Below the pieces are notes generated by a model. That model saw nothing but the letters and a program-made list of their open reading frames with translations, did no database searches and had not been told where the DNA came from. A program made the position numbers and the translations under genes. From contig NZ_JACAPR010000007.1 of assembly GCF_013385635.1 (NCBI RefSeq), forward strand, positions 507,331 through 571,330: a stretch of DNA of 64,000 nt, given 5' to 3'. This DNA comes from Pseudomonas gingeri (GTDB taxonomy: Bacteria; Pseudomonadota; Gammaproteobacteria; Pseudomonadales; Pseudomonadaceae). Below are positions 39,469 through 48,025 of this stretch, one piece after another; positions within the stretch are counted from its first letter, which is position 1, and each line of letters begins with the position of its first letter.

Positions 39469-41577
39469 TTACTGGCCTTTATAGGACCATTTTATGTGGT
39501 CGGTGGGGATGCCCAATGCCTTGAACTTCTCTTCCACCGAGCCCAGGCAGGCGCCACCGTCGGGCTTGTAGTGGCCCGAGGCGTCGTTGACCATGGCGAT
39601 GACATCCACCACACCGTCGATATCCGCTCTTCTCTCGATCCTGAATTCACCCGCGCAGATCACCGGCCTGCCGTTACCCAACTGGCTGTGCCGGATATAG
39701 TCCGCGCTGTCGTCGTGGTTCCACAGTCGATAGATGATCGAGCCCTCCGGTGTGAATACCCATGTGTAGCTGTTGTTGCCGTCATTGGGCTTCAGTGCTT
39801 CACAGTCCCGGGTCTTGAGGATTTCGCCGATCAACCGGCCATTGTTCATGCCGATCAACTGACCGACGCCGTCGATGCTGGACGGGTCGTAGTTGCGCCA
39901 GGCTTTCAGGTCGCCGATGTAGGGCATCAGCGTCACCGGATAGGTCTGACCGTTGAAGTCGATGTGCCGGTTGTAGCGGATATCCCGCCAGTTGCACCAG
40001 GAAATCGTGCTGCCCCAGGAAATATGCGCGGAGCGGTACGGCGGCGAAACCCAGCGATTGATGTGGCGTAGCGAGTCGTTCAGGTAGCGGTCGTTGGCTT
40101 TCAGGATGATGGACCCCAGCTTCCACTGGTCGTTGCCCCCCGATTCGGCTATCGATTCCTGATAGAACAGAATCGTATGGACATCGCGCATCGGGATCCT
40201 CGGCTTGCCGAACATCGCCTGGATATCGATATCGATGGTGACCGAATCGCCCGCCGAAGGCGCATCGAACAGGCGCACGGCTTTGTCGAGGGAGGTCAGG
40301 GTCATCATGATCTTGTCCGAAGTGCCGCCCCAGAACACGTTGGCGACGGTGACGGTGACCGACAGCTTGCTGATGTAGCCCAGTTGCTTGCGCTGGAAGA
40401 CCGGGCTGGTGGCCCGGCGCTGCCTGATGTGACGTATCCGCCAGTGCACGCGCTCGGTGCGCAGGGTGTCATAGTCCATCAGCCGGATTCGCCCGTCTTC
40501 AAACTCGAGCACTTTTCCGCTCAAGGGCTGGATCAGGTAACCGTCGCTGCTCATGTACCAGCTCTGATGGGCATCCTCGGGCTCCGGGGCGGCGAGGAGG
40601 AGGACGTCGGACTTCTCGGTCAGGGCCAGTCCGGTCGCGACATCGATCAGCTTCTCCTGCTCGTATCGCCAGGCCCCGTATTGCTCCTGCGTCTCTTCTA
40701 CCGACACAAGCTGCGCGTGTGCGGTGTTGAATACCAGCCTGGACCCCGGGTATTTGTTGCTGCCGAGGAAGAAGTGTTGCTCGGGCAGCAGTTGCGTCAA
40801 CTGATTCTCTCGGGTGAACGGCGAAACGATATAAGGCTTGAAAAACCAGTGTTGACGTTCTGTCAGGGACGTCGCGCGCTCGGCGAGCTCCACGGTCCGT
40901 TCGCCGGTCTGCGTCCAGGCCAGGTCATTGCTGAAAGAGCGGATGCTCCCCTGGCGATCGATATTCCACTGGTCATTGCCCGTTTCGTCACTGTCCAGCA
41001 GGTGCATCGATGAGGCCCCGGAAGCGCCTTGCACCGACGATAGACGTCGATTTTCCCGACCGGTAAAGATCGCGCCGATGCTGTCAACGACCCAGATCTG
41101 CTGGCTGCTCGCGGCGAGAGGTTCCAGGGCTACGGCCGGGCCGGTGCTGTCCCAGCTCAGGGCGGCCCCACTGTGGCTATTGATGATCCAGAAGTACTGG
41201 TGGGTATCTTCCGCGGTTTCGTGAAGGATGGTACGGACCCTGGTGTGACGACCGTGCTGTCGATCCAGGAATACCAGCCAGTCCGAACGCTCGATATGTA
41301 TTGAAACCAGCTTCTGGTCGCCCAGTTTCAGCACCTTCTGGCCCAGCAGTTCGCGAGTCGGACCGTATGCCAGCAGATGCAGCTCGCCAGGATTCCCGAG
41401 ATTATTGAGCGGCCAGTAGTCGATACAGCCCTGGCTGACGACGACGAGGGGGCCATTGGATTCCATGGTCGGCGCCTGATCGGTCTCTGCCCAGATGGGT
41501 TCCAGGTGATCGGCGAACGACGGGGCGCGGGAGCGTGGGATATGGCGTATCTGCGCCAGGTAAATATTGAGCGACAT
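39469..41577 (-). CDS. Lectin/PLAT-like multidomain protein of unknown function
   Basis: 702-residue protein, no signal peptide or membrane segment. Residues about 125-385 contain repeated units ending in Q/x-x-W motifs (QQIW, DQW, RQHW, GAW, QSW, VHW), which suggests two ricin-type beta-trefoils. Residues 402-495 (SKLSVTVTVANVFWGGTSDK ... RDVHTILFY) resemble a PLAT/LH2-like beta-sandwich. The C-terminal 180 residues (LIGMNNGRLIGEILKTRDC, ICAGEFRIERRADIDGVVD) are unrecognised. ATG 41577 has AAGGG 6 nt ahead. It lies between pvdL and the dsb genes on the opposite strand with no PvdS box, so it is probably not part of pyoverdine synthesis. A carbohydrate- or lipid-binding effector is a guess only. 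Confidence 0.7.
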   Translation of the reverse strand: MSLNIYLAQIRHIPRSRAPSFADHLEPIWAETDQAPTMESNGPLVVVSQGCIDYWPLNNLGNPGELHLLAYGPTRELLGQKVLKLGDQKLVSIHIERSDWLVFLDRQHGRHTRVRTILHETAEDTHQYFWIINSHSGAALSWDSTGPAVALEPLAASSQQIWVVDSIGAIFTGRENRRLSSVQGASGASSMHLLDSDETGNDQWNIDRQGSIRSFSNDLAWTQTGERTVELAERATSLTERQHWFFKPYIVSPFTRENQLTQLLPEQHFFLGSNKYPGSRLVFNTAHAQLVSVEETQEQYGAWRYEQEKLIDVATGLALTEKSDVLLLAAPEPEDAHQSWYMSSDGYLIQPLSGKVLEFEDGRIRLMDYDTLRTERVHWRIRHIRQRRATSPVFQRKQLGYISKLSVTVTVANVFWGGTSDKIMMTLTSLDKAVRLFDAPSAGDSVTIDIDIQAMFGKPRIPMRDVHTILFYQESIAESGGNDQWKLGSIILKANDRYLNDSLRHINRWVSPPYRSAHISWGSTISWCNWRDIRYNRHIDFNGQTYPVTLMPYIGDLKAWRNYDPSSIDGVGQLIGMNNGRLIGEILKTRDCEALKPNDGNNSYTWVFTPEGSIIYRLWNHDDSADYIRHSQLGNGRPVICAGEFRIERRADIDGVVDVIAMVNDASGHYKPDGGACLGSVEEKFKALGIPTDHIKWSYKGQ

Positions 41578-41721
41578 GACTGCCCTTAAGCGTTGTGACT
41601 GAGTGAAGTCGCCAGCTTAGGGAGAGCGTCGTTGCCTGTCGTTTGTGCCTTGCCGACAGCCATGGACGGATAATGTACAAACAGTGTGTGGGAGAGACGA
41701 GCCGCGCAGGCGCCTGTCTGT

Positions 41722-41751
41722 GATCGCTCCCACCCGGGCAGGGGAGCGATC
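41722..41751. repeat. Inverted repeat between dsbG and the lectin-like gene
   Basis: GATCGCTCCC and GGGAGCGATC flank a 10-base loop, 33 bases beyond the dsbG stop. There is no T run. It resembles the GATCGTTCCC ends of the element at 39321 and could be a related mobile hairpin or a 3' stabiliser. Confidence 0.5.
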
Positions 41752-41783
41752 GTCCAGTCTGTGTCTCCCAGCTATTTTGACAG

Positions 41784-42563
41784 TTACTTCGGTCCGAGGA
41801 TCTTCACCAACTTGTCCGCCGACGGTGCGCCTTGCTGTTGTTGCAGGTCGCCGTTGTCGTCAAGGTAGAAGATCGATGGCGTGGCCGACAGCTCCAGGTC
41901 TTCCATCAACTTCATGTTGGCATCGAGCTTGGCCTGGATCTCTTTCGGAATCGTCGCCAGCGGCTTGAGCGGGCTGCCCTTGCCGGCCTTTTCGTGGTCG
42001 TGCAGGGCCTGTTGCGGGTCCTTGGCGGTAAACAGGGCGGCGGCCTTGGCCGCGCTGTCTTCGCGGATGATCCCGACCATGATGTGTCGCAGTTGTACCT
42101 TGCCGGAGTCGACCCAGGGCCGTGCCTGTTCCCAGAACATGTTGCAGTACGGGCAGTTCGGATCACTGAACAGATAGACGATGCGCGGTGCATCCTTCTT
42201 GCCGTCCTCGATCCAGTTGCTCTGCTCCATCTGTCCCCAGACCTGCTTGGCCATCGGTGCATAGACCAGCTTCTGCAACGGCGCCTGACTAAGGTCCTTT
42301 CCGTCGGCGTCATACAGGTTGCCGGCGATCACATGCTTGCCATCGGGCGTCAGGTACAGGGCCATGCCACGGTTCTGGTACTGGGCGGCATAGCCGCGCA
42401 GGCCATCGGGAGCGTCGAAGCTGCCGATGATCTTGGCGCCCTTGGCTTCGATGCTCTTGATCGGCGCGGGCAATTCTTCGGCCTGGGACACGGGCACTTG
42501 CAGCAGCAACGCGCCGAAGGCGGTGCTCAGGCTCAGGTTCAGCAGGCGGCGGTTGAAGGACAT
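41784..42563 (-). CDS. dsbG: Thiol:disulfide interchange protein DsbG
   Basis: Periplasmic thioredoxin-fold disulfide isomerase/reductase of 259 residues with signal peptide (LSTAFGALLLQVPVSQA). The active site is SDPNCPYCNMF (Cys137/Cys140), and the cis-proline segment is LSATPSIFY. An N-terminal dimerisation domain precedes it. It overlaps the preceding TlpA-like gene by 25 bases and forms the end of a dsbD-dsbE-dsbG operon. AAGGAAACCGCT provides the ribosome-binding site. Confidence 0.93.
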   Translation of the reverse strand: MSFNRRLLNLSLSTAFGALLLQVPVSQAEELPAPIKSIEAKGAKIIGSFDAPDGLRGYAAQYQNRGMALYLTPDGKHVIAGNLYDADGKDLSQAPLQKLVYAPMAKQVWGQMEQSNWIEDGKKDAPRIVYLFSDPNCPYCNMFWEQARPWVDSGKVQLRHIMVGIIREDSAAKAAALFTAKDPQQALHDHEKAGKGSPLKPLATIPKEIQAKLDANMKLMEDLELSATPSIFYLDDNGDLQQQQGAPSADKLVKILGPK

Positions 42564-43408
42564 AGCGGTTTCCTTGCTGGGGCCGAAGGGGCCGTATTGG
42601 ATTGGGGTGGGCCGAAGTTCTCCAGGGCCCGAGCCAGGCTGGCCTCGGACAACTCACCCAGGTGAGTGCCGAGCAGGCGCCCGTCGGCGCTGTACATAAG
42701 GGTGGTGGGCAGGGCCATGGAACCGACGGTGCGGGCCAGTTGGCCGGTGCCGTCGAACAGCACGTTGTTGAGGTTCAGGCCCTGGGTCATCAGGAACGTG
42801 GTCACGCTCTGCATGCTTTCGGCCTGGTTGACGAACAGGAAGGTCACGTCCTGGCGTTCATGCTGGGCCTTCTGCAGCACCGGCATTTCCCGCCGGCACG
42901 GCGGGCACCAGGTGGCCCAGAGGTTGATCACCAGCGGTCCGCCGGAGTAGTCGGTCAAATGCACGGTCTGTCCTTCGGCATTGACCAGGGTGATGTCCGG
43001 CAGGCGCGAGCCTTGCTCGTAGAGGGTGGTCGACAGGGTCGCCAGCAGCCAGAAGGCGACCCCGCTGCCGAGGCCGAAGCCCAGTGGCCTGCGCAGCGCC
43101 GGACGCCGCCAGCACCAGGCCAGGGCGCCGACCAGCAGGGCCAGCAGTCCCGGCCAGAGGAGGAAGCCGCCATCGCGGATATCGAGGACCTGCAGCGGGT
43201 CGTTGCGGAAGTAGCTCCAGTAGGCGATGACGAAACCGCTCCGGGATGCCAGCATCGCCAGCAGGAACAGGCTGAACAGCACCGACTCCGGGTTATCGCC
43301 GCCGCGCTTGGCCACCCGCCAGCCGACCAGCGTCGCCAGGGCGAGGGCCAGCAGCAACAGCAGGTGGTTGATCGAGAGGGCGAAGGTACCGAGGGTCAGG
43401 GTCAGCAT
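42539..43408 (-). CDS. dsbE: Membrane-anchored TlpA/DsbE-like thiol reductase
   Basis: 289 residues: an N-terminal membrane part with about four hydrophobic segments (residues 1-130) and a periplasmic thioredoxin domain with active site NLWATWCPPCRREMP (Cys168/Cys171). The N-terminal part is larger than in a simple CcmG/DsbE. ATG 43408 follows the dsbD stop directly (TAAATG), which implies coupled translation. It probably takes electrons from DsbD. The last codons overlap dsbG. Confidence 0.88.
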   Translation of the reverse strand: MLTLTLGTFALSINHLLLLLALALATLVGWRVAKRGGDNPESVLFSLFLLAMLASRSGFVIAYWSYFRNDPLQVLDIRDGGFLLWPGLLALLVGALAWCWRRPALRRPLGFGLGSGVAFWLLATLSTTLYEQGSRLPDITLVNAEGQTVHLTDYSGGPLVINLWATWCPPCRREMPVLQKAQHERQDVTFLFVNQAESMQSVTTFLMTQGLNLNNVLFDGTGQLARTVGSMALPTTLMYSADGRLLGTHLGELSEASLARALENFGPPQSNTAPSAPARKPLCPSTAAC

Positions 43409-45157
43409 TTAGCGGGCATCCCGTGTGTTGTTCCAGTTTTGCAGGAAACCGGTGGCGTCGATCTCACCGGTGATACGACTGGCCCGGTGCTCGACGCCAG
43501 CGGGCGTTATCCACAGCAGGGTCGGTGGGCCGGGCACTTCGAAGCGGCCGAGCAGTTCGCGGCTGGCGGCATTGTCGTCGGTCACGTCCAGGCGCACCAG
43601 TCGTACATCGCGCAAGGCATTCATCACTTCGGTCTTGGCGAACACCTGTTTCTCCATGATCTTGCACGACACGCACCAGTCCGCGTAGTAGTCCACCAGT
43701 ACCCACTGGCCCTGGGCCTTGGCGCTGTCCAGCTCGCGCTGCAAGGCTGCCGGCTCCTTGACCGTGACAAAGGCTTCATGGCTTGCCACGTTGCCGCCAC
43801 TCGCCGCGGAGCCGGTGTAGACCTGCAGCGGTTGCCACGGGTCGCTGCCGCCGCCCGCGGCGCCGATCACCAGCAGACCACCCCAGAGGCCCAGCAGCAG
43901 GCCGATGCAACGGGCGAGCAGGGCAGCGCGCCCCGGCTGGTGCGATAGCCGCCAGGCACAGCAGGCGACGACCAGGGCCAGTGCGCCCCACAGGCCGAGC
44001 CACAACGCTTCGTTGACCACCGGGCGAATCATCAGGATCGCGGTACCGAGGAACAGGAAGCCGAAGATCGCCTTGACCCGGTCCATCCAGGCACCCGGCT
44101 TGGGCAGGAAACGATTGCCCACGGTCACCAGCAGCAGCAATGGCAGGCCCATGCCGATGCCCAGGCTGAACAGCACCAGGCCGCCGAGCAGGGCATTGCC
44201 ACTCTGGGCGATGTACAACAAGGCACCGGCCAGTGGTGCGGTCATGCAGGGCCCGACCATCAGCCCGGACAGCGCGCCGATGATCCCGGCGCCCACCAGA
44301 CTGCCGCCACGGCGGCCCTGGCCGGCACGCTCCAGGCGGTCGCGCAGGGCACTGGGCAGTTGCAGTTCGAAGAAGCCGAACATCGGCAGGGCCAGGACCA
44401 CGAACAGCGCGGCGAAGCTGCCCAGCAACCAGGGTTGTTGCAGGAAGGCCTGCAGGTTGCCGCCCAGCAGGGCCGCGACCACACCCAGTGCGGCATACAC
44501 CAGGGCCATGCTGATCACATAGCTGCCCGCCAGGGCAAAACCGCGACGTGGGCTGGCGCCGCTGCCCACCACCAGGCCGGCGAGGATCGGCAGCATCGGT
44601 AGGGTGCAGGGGGTAAAGGCCAGTAAGAGGCCCAGACCGAAGAAGGCCAGCAGGCTCCAGCCCAGCGCATGCTGGCTCAGGCCGCTGGCCAGGGACTGGT
44701 CCTGCGCCTGCCCTGCTGGGGGCGGGTTCAGGGTTTGCGCGGCTTTGCCACCCAGGTCCACCACCTGGCTTTGCGGTGGATAACAGAGCCCGGCATCCGC
44801 GCAGCCTTGCCAGCCGACGGTGACCTCGCCGCTGGCGCCGGCCGGAACCAGCAATTCCAGTTCGCCGCGATAGACCGGCTGTTCACCGAAGAATTCGTCA
44901 CTGTGGGACTGCGCCTCAGGCAGGGCGGGCCGCTGCGCCGGGTCGAGGCCGTCGAACTTCAGGCGTTTCTGATACAGGTAATAACCATCGGCGATCTGCC
45001 AGTAGAGTCGGGTCTGGCCGGAATCGAGTTTCTCGGAACTGAAGACGAAGACCTTGCTGGCCGGGGGGAAGTCCGGCTTCTTGACCGCGAACGGGTCGTT
45101 GCCGGCCTGGGCCAGCCCGGCGAACAGCAGAAAAACCAAGGTGAATAACCAACGCAT
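43409..45157 (-). CDS. dsbD: Thiol:disulfide interchange protein DsbD
   Basis: Transmembrane electron carrier that moves reducing power from cytoplasmic thioredoxin to periplasmic thiol proteins; 582 residues. After a signal peptide comes the alpha domain with Cys119/Cys125 (GCADAGLCYPP), then an eight-helix membrane domain with Cys184 (FTPCTLPMLP) and MVGPCMTAPLAG, then the C-terminal gamma domain with ADWCVSCK. All six working cysteines are present. Divergent from dsbR, whose product likely controls it. Confidence 0.94.
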   Translation of the reverse strand: MRWLFTLVFLLFAGLAQAGNDPFAVKKPDFPPASKVFVFSSEKLDSGQTRLYWQIADGYYLYQKRLKFDGLDPAQRPALPEAQSHSDEFFGEQPVYRGELELLVPAGASGEVTVGWQGCADAGLCYPPQSQVVDLGGKAAQTLNPPPAGQAQDQSLASGLSQHALGWSLLAFFGLGLLLAFTPCTLPMLPILAGLVVGSGASPRRGFALAGSYVISMALVYAALGVVAALLGGNLQAFLQQPWLLGSFAALFVVLALPMFGFFELQLPSALRDRLERAGQGRRGGSLVGAGIIGALSGLMVGPCMTAPLAGALLYIAQSGNALLGGLVLFSLGIGMGLPLLLLVTVGNRFLPKPGAWMDRVKAIFGFLFLGTAILMIRPVVNEALWLGLWGALALVVACCAWRLSHQPGRAALLARCIGLLLGLWGGLLVIGAAGGGSDPWQPLQVYTGSAASGGNVASHEAFVTVKEPAALQRELDSAKAQGQWVLVDYYADWCVSCKIMEKQVFAKTEVMNALRDVRLVRLDVTDDNAASRELLGRFEVPGPPTLLWITPAGVEHRASRITGEIDATGFLQNWNNTRDAR

Positions 45158-45206
45158 GAAAAAACCTTAATGCAGGAGCCTGTCCGAGCAAGACTGCTGG
45201 GCAGCG

Positions 45207-45224
45207 ATTAACCGATCATTAACC
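45207..45224. promoter_or_regulatory. Direct repeat in the dsbD-dsbR intergenic region (candidate DsbR site)
   Basis: ATTAACC occurs at 45207-45213 and again at 45218-45224, giving an 11-base period. This spacing is typical of OmpR/PhoB-family regulator sites and lies between the two divergent genes. Confidence 0.5.
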
Positions 45225-45320
45225 CAGGAGACCCGCGGTTATCTATCCTTGCTTCATTGGCGGCATAATCGCGGCTTAATCCATCTGTGTCCCAATGGAC
45301 ACATTTGCACAGGTATTCCC

Positions 45321-45995
45321 ATGCACGTACTGGTTTGCGAAGACGACGAGTTGATTGCCAGCGGCATCGTTGCCGGCCTGACGGCCCAGGGCATGACGGT
45401 GGAGCACGTGGCCACGGCGTCCGCCGCGCGGGCCATGCTGCGTGCCGCGGAATTCGACGTGATGGTGCTCGATCTCGGTCTGCCCGACGAAGACGGCCTG
45501 AAACTGCTCACCCAGTTGCGCAGCAAGGGCCTGGAGCTGCCGGTGCTGATCCTCACCGCCCGCGACTCGGTGACCGACCGGGTCGACGGCTTGCAGGCCG
45601 GTGCCGACGATTACCTGCTCAAGCCGTTCGACCTGCGCGAACTCTTCGCCCGCCTGCAGACCCTGCTGCGTCGGGTGGCCGGGCGCAGTGTCAACCTGAT
45701 CGAGCACGGTCCGTTGAGCTACGACCCGAGCAGCCGGATCACCACCTTGAACGGCCAGTCGGTGGACCTTTCGCGACGCGAGCAGGCGCTGTTGCAGGCC
45801 CTGCTGCACAACCGTGGCCGGGTGCTTTCCAGCGAGCAGTTGAAAGACAGCGTCTACGGTTTCAGCGACGAACTGGAAAGCAACGCCCTGAACGTGCATA
45901 TCCATCATTTGCGCCGCAAACTGGGCAACGGCATTGTCGAAACCGTCCGTGGCCTGGGTTATCGCCTGGGCCCGGCGGGTGACGGAGAGCTGTAA
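45321..45995 (+). CDS. dsbR: OmpR-family response regulator DsbR
   Basis: 224 residues: receiver domain (MHVLVCEDDELIASG, phospho-acceptor in VMVLDLGLPDEDG, conserved lysine in YLLKPFDL) and winged-helix output domain (LSRREQALLQALL ... NVHIHHLRRKLGNG). Divergent from dsbDEG and directly upstream of a sensor kinase, as in the P. aeruginosa copper-responsive DsbRS system that activates dsb genes. ATG 45321 has AGGT 8 nt ahead; the frame is open upstream without support. Confidence 0.9.
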   Translation: MHVLVCEDDELIASGIVAGLTAQGMTVEHVATASAARAMLRAAEFDVMVLDLGLPDEDGLKLLTQLRSKGLELPVLILTARDSVTDRVDGLQAGADDYLLKPFDLRELFARLQTLLRRVAGRSVNLIEHGPLSYDPSSRITTLNGQSVDLSRREQALLQALLHNRGRVLSSEQLKDSVYGFSDELESNALNVHIHHLRRKLGNGIVETVRGLGYRLGPAGDGEL

Positions 45996-45997
45996 GC

Positions 45998-47323
45998 ATG
46001 ATGAGCCTGCGCCTGCGCCTGAGCCTGACCATCGGCTCGGCGTTCATCCTGATCTGGGCCCTGGCCGCGACCTGGATGCTCAGCGATCTGCGCCACCAGA
46101 TGATGTTCTCTCTCGACCAACGCCTAGTGGCGTCGGCGCGCATGGTGGCCGGGTTGCTGGAGCAATTGCCGCCGATGTCGGGTCAGGACGGGAGCACCCA
46201 TTTCAGTTCCGAGCAGTTGAACATCAGCGGCGGCATGGCCTGCCAGGTCAGTTCCCTGCGCGGGGAAGTGCTGGCGCGCAGTCACAACAATCCCGAACAG
46301 GATCTGGAAGCACAGAACGTCGGTTTCCATGACCAGATGATCGATGGCGCGCCCTGGCGTACCTTTACCCTGGTCCGTGGCGATACCCATATCACCACCG
46401 CCGATCGCCAGGTCGAGCGCGAGGCCTTGAACCTGTCGGTCCTGCTGGCCGCCTCGGTGCCGGTCGGTGTCGCCTTGATCGGCTGCCTGTGCCTGCTCTG
46501 GCTGGGGCTCGGCCAGGGCCTGACGCCGCTCAATCGCATGCGCGACGCGTTGATGCGGCGCAGCCCCGACTCCCTGGAACCCTTGCAGGTGCAGCCGTTG
46601 CCCCGCGAGTTGCAGCCGTTGCTCGATACCCAGAACCAGTTGCTCCAGCGCATCGGCAAGACCATCGAGCGCGAGCGACGACTGACCGGTGACGCGGCCC
46701 ATGAACTGCGCAGCCCGCTGACCGCGATCAAGACCCACCTGCAGGTGGCGCGCATGACCGAAGGCGCCGCCCGCGATCAATCCCTGGCCCATGCCGAGGC
46801 CGGTGCCGACCGCTTGCACCGGACCCTGGAGCAGTTGCTGCTGCTGGCGCGGGTTGAAGGCAGCCTGTCGTTCGACGATGGCGTGCAGTGCACTGCCGAA
46901 CAGGTGGCGCGCCTGGCGATCCAGGATTCGGCCAATGGCAACCGCCAGCGGATCGAACTGCATCTGCCGGAGCATTGCTCGGCCGCGCCGCTGGAAATGC
47001 CCTCGACCCTGTCCATCGCCGCCTTGCGCAACCTGCTGGACAATGCCCTGCGTCACACGCCGGGAGACGCACCGGTGGAGCTCAACGTATCGACCATCGG
47101 CAATCGCGTGCATTTCCTGGTCCGCGACCATGGTCCGGGAATTGCCGAGGATGACCTGCAGCACCTGACGCAACGCTTCTGGCGCAATGGCAAGAGCACC
47201 GGTTGTGGCCTGGGTCTGGCGATTGTCCAGGCGATCGTCCAGCGCTGCGGCTGTGTCCTGCGTTTCGACAGCCGGCCCGATGGCTTGCGGGTCGAGCTGA
47301 CCATGCCGCTGCAGGCGGTGTGA
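45998..47323 (+). CDS. dsbS: Sensor histidine kinase DsbS
   Basis: 441 residues, two bases after dsbR. Two membrane helices (about 8-30 and 147-172) bracket a periplasmic sensor domain; then HAMP, the dimerisation domain with phospho-histidine (TGDAAHELRSPLTAIKTHL), and the ATPase with N box LRNLLDNALRHTPG, G1 RDHGPGIAEDD and G2 STGCGLGLAI. Cognate kinase of DsbR by position. Confidence 0.9.
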   Translation: MMSLRLRLSLTIGSAFILIWALAATWMLSDLRHQMMFSLDQRLVASARMVAGLLEQLPPMSGQDGSTHFSSEQLNISGGMACQVSSLRGEVLARSHNNPEQDLEAQNVGFHDQMIDGAPWRTFTLVRGDTHITTADRQVEREALNLSVLLAASVPVGVALIGCLCLLWLGLGQGLTPLNRMRDALMRRSPDSLEPLQVQPLPRELQPLLDTQNQLLQRIGKTIERERRLTGDAAHELRSPLTAIKTHLQVARMTEGAARDQSLAHAEAGADRLHRTLEQLLLLARVEGSLSFDDGVQCTAEQVARLAIQDSANGNRQRIELHLPEHCSAAPLEMPSTLSIAALRNLLDNALRHTPGDAPVELNVSTIGNRVHFLVRDHGPGIAEDDLQHLTQRFWRNGKSTGCGLGLAIVQAIVQRCGCVLRFDSRPDGLRVELTMPLQAV

Positions 47324-47362
47324 CGCACGGCGCCTGACAAATCCTGTCACCGCAATCCGCTC

Positions 47363-47382
47363 GCCCGGGGACGTCCCCGGGC
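47363..47382. terminator. GC-rich palindrome after dsbS
   Basis: GCCCGGGGACGTCCCCGGGC is a perfect 20-base palindrome 40 bases after the dsbS stop. It can form a stable hairpin but has no T run, so it is a possible terminator or mRNA end. Confidence 0.45.
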
Positions 47383-47427
47383 AGTATCGTCTGGTGCTTG
47401 TCACTCAATGGATTGAGGTCATGTGCC

Positions 47428-47937
47428 ATGGATACGTCCATCGAAGTCGGCCCGGCTGTCGTGGCCGATGCCGGTATCATCAGCCGGATATTGATCGGCT
47501 CCATCAAGGTCGGCTGTTCGCTGGACCACCGTAATGAGCCATCACGGGTCGAGGCCTGGACCCGTGGCAGGAGCGTCGATCACGTCTTGCCCTGGTTGTC
47601 CGACCCGCGTCTGCGCCTGAGCCTGGCGCGCTTGCAGGGCAAGCCCGTGGGCGTCGGCATGGCCCGCGCCGATGGTTGCATCCTGTTGTGCTACGTACTG
47701 CCGCAATGGTTTCGACGGGGTGTGGGCCGGGCGCTGCTGGCGCAGCTCGAAGCGTGGCTGGCGGCGGTGGGCCATGAGACCGTACGGCTCAACAGCACCC
47801 GTACCGGCCTGGGTTTCTACCATCACCTCGGCTATCGCCAGGCCGCCCGGGCTTTTTCCGTGGGCGGACTGATGGCGATCCCGATGAAAAAACTTCTCAT
47901 CCAACTGCCAGACGGGTCTAAATCCCCGACGCGCTGA
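47428..47937 (+). CDS. GNAT-family N-acetyltransferase
   Basis: 169 residues. The acetyl-CoA-binding motif of the GNAT fold is seen as CYVLPQWFRRGVGRALLAQLEAW, and the later LNSTRTGLGFYHHLGYRQ is the usual C-terminal block. Substrate unknown. ATG 47428 has GAGGT 10 nt ahead. Directly upstream of pvdH; a PvdS box overlaps its last codons, so the gene itself is probably transcribed from another promoter. Confidence 0.85.
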   Translation: MDTSIEVGPAVVADAGIISRILIGSIKVGCSLDHRNEPSRVEAWTRGRSVDHVLPWLSDPRLRLSLARLQGKPVGVGMARADGCILLCYVLPQWFRRGVGRALLAQLEAWLAAVGHETVRLNSTRTGLGFYHHLGYRQAARAFSVGGLMAIPMKKLLIQLPDGSKSPTR

Positions 47938-47942
47938 TGCGT
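47918..47942 (+). promoter_or_regulatory. PvdS box upstream of pvdH
   Basis: CTAAAT at 47918-47923, 16-base spacer, CGT at 47940-47942. The -35 element lies inside the last codons of the GNAT gene and the -10 just after its TGA. About 84 bases remain to the pvdH start. Confidence 0.85.
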
Positions 47943-48025
47943 TTCCTGAACACGAAGTCCGCAACGCGTGCGCGTGCGGGAACAGGGTTTTGGTCAATAT
48001 CATCAGAGTATTGAGGGATCGAGAG

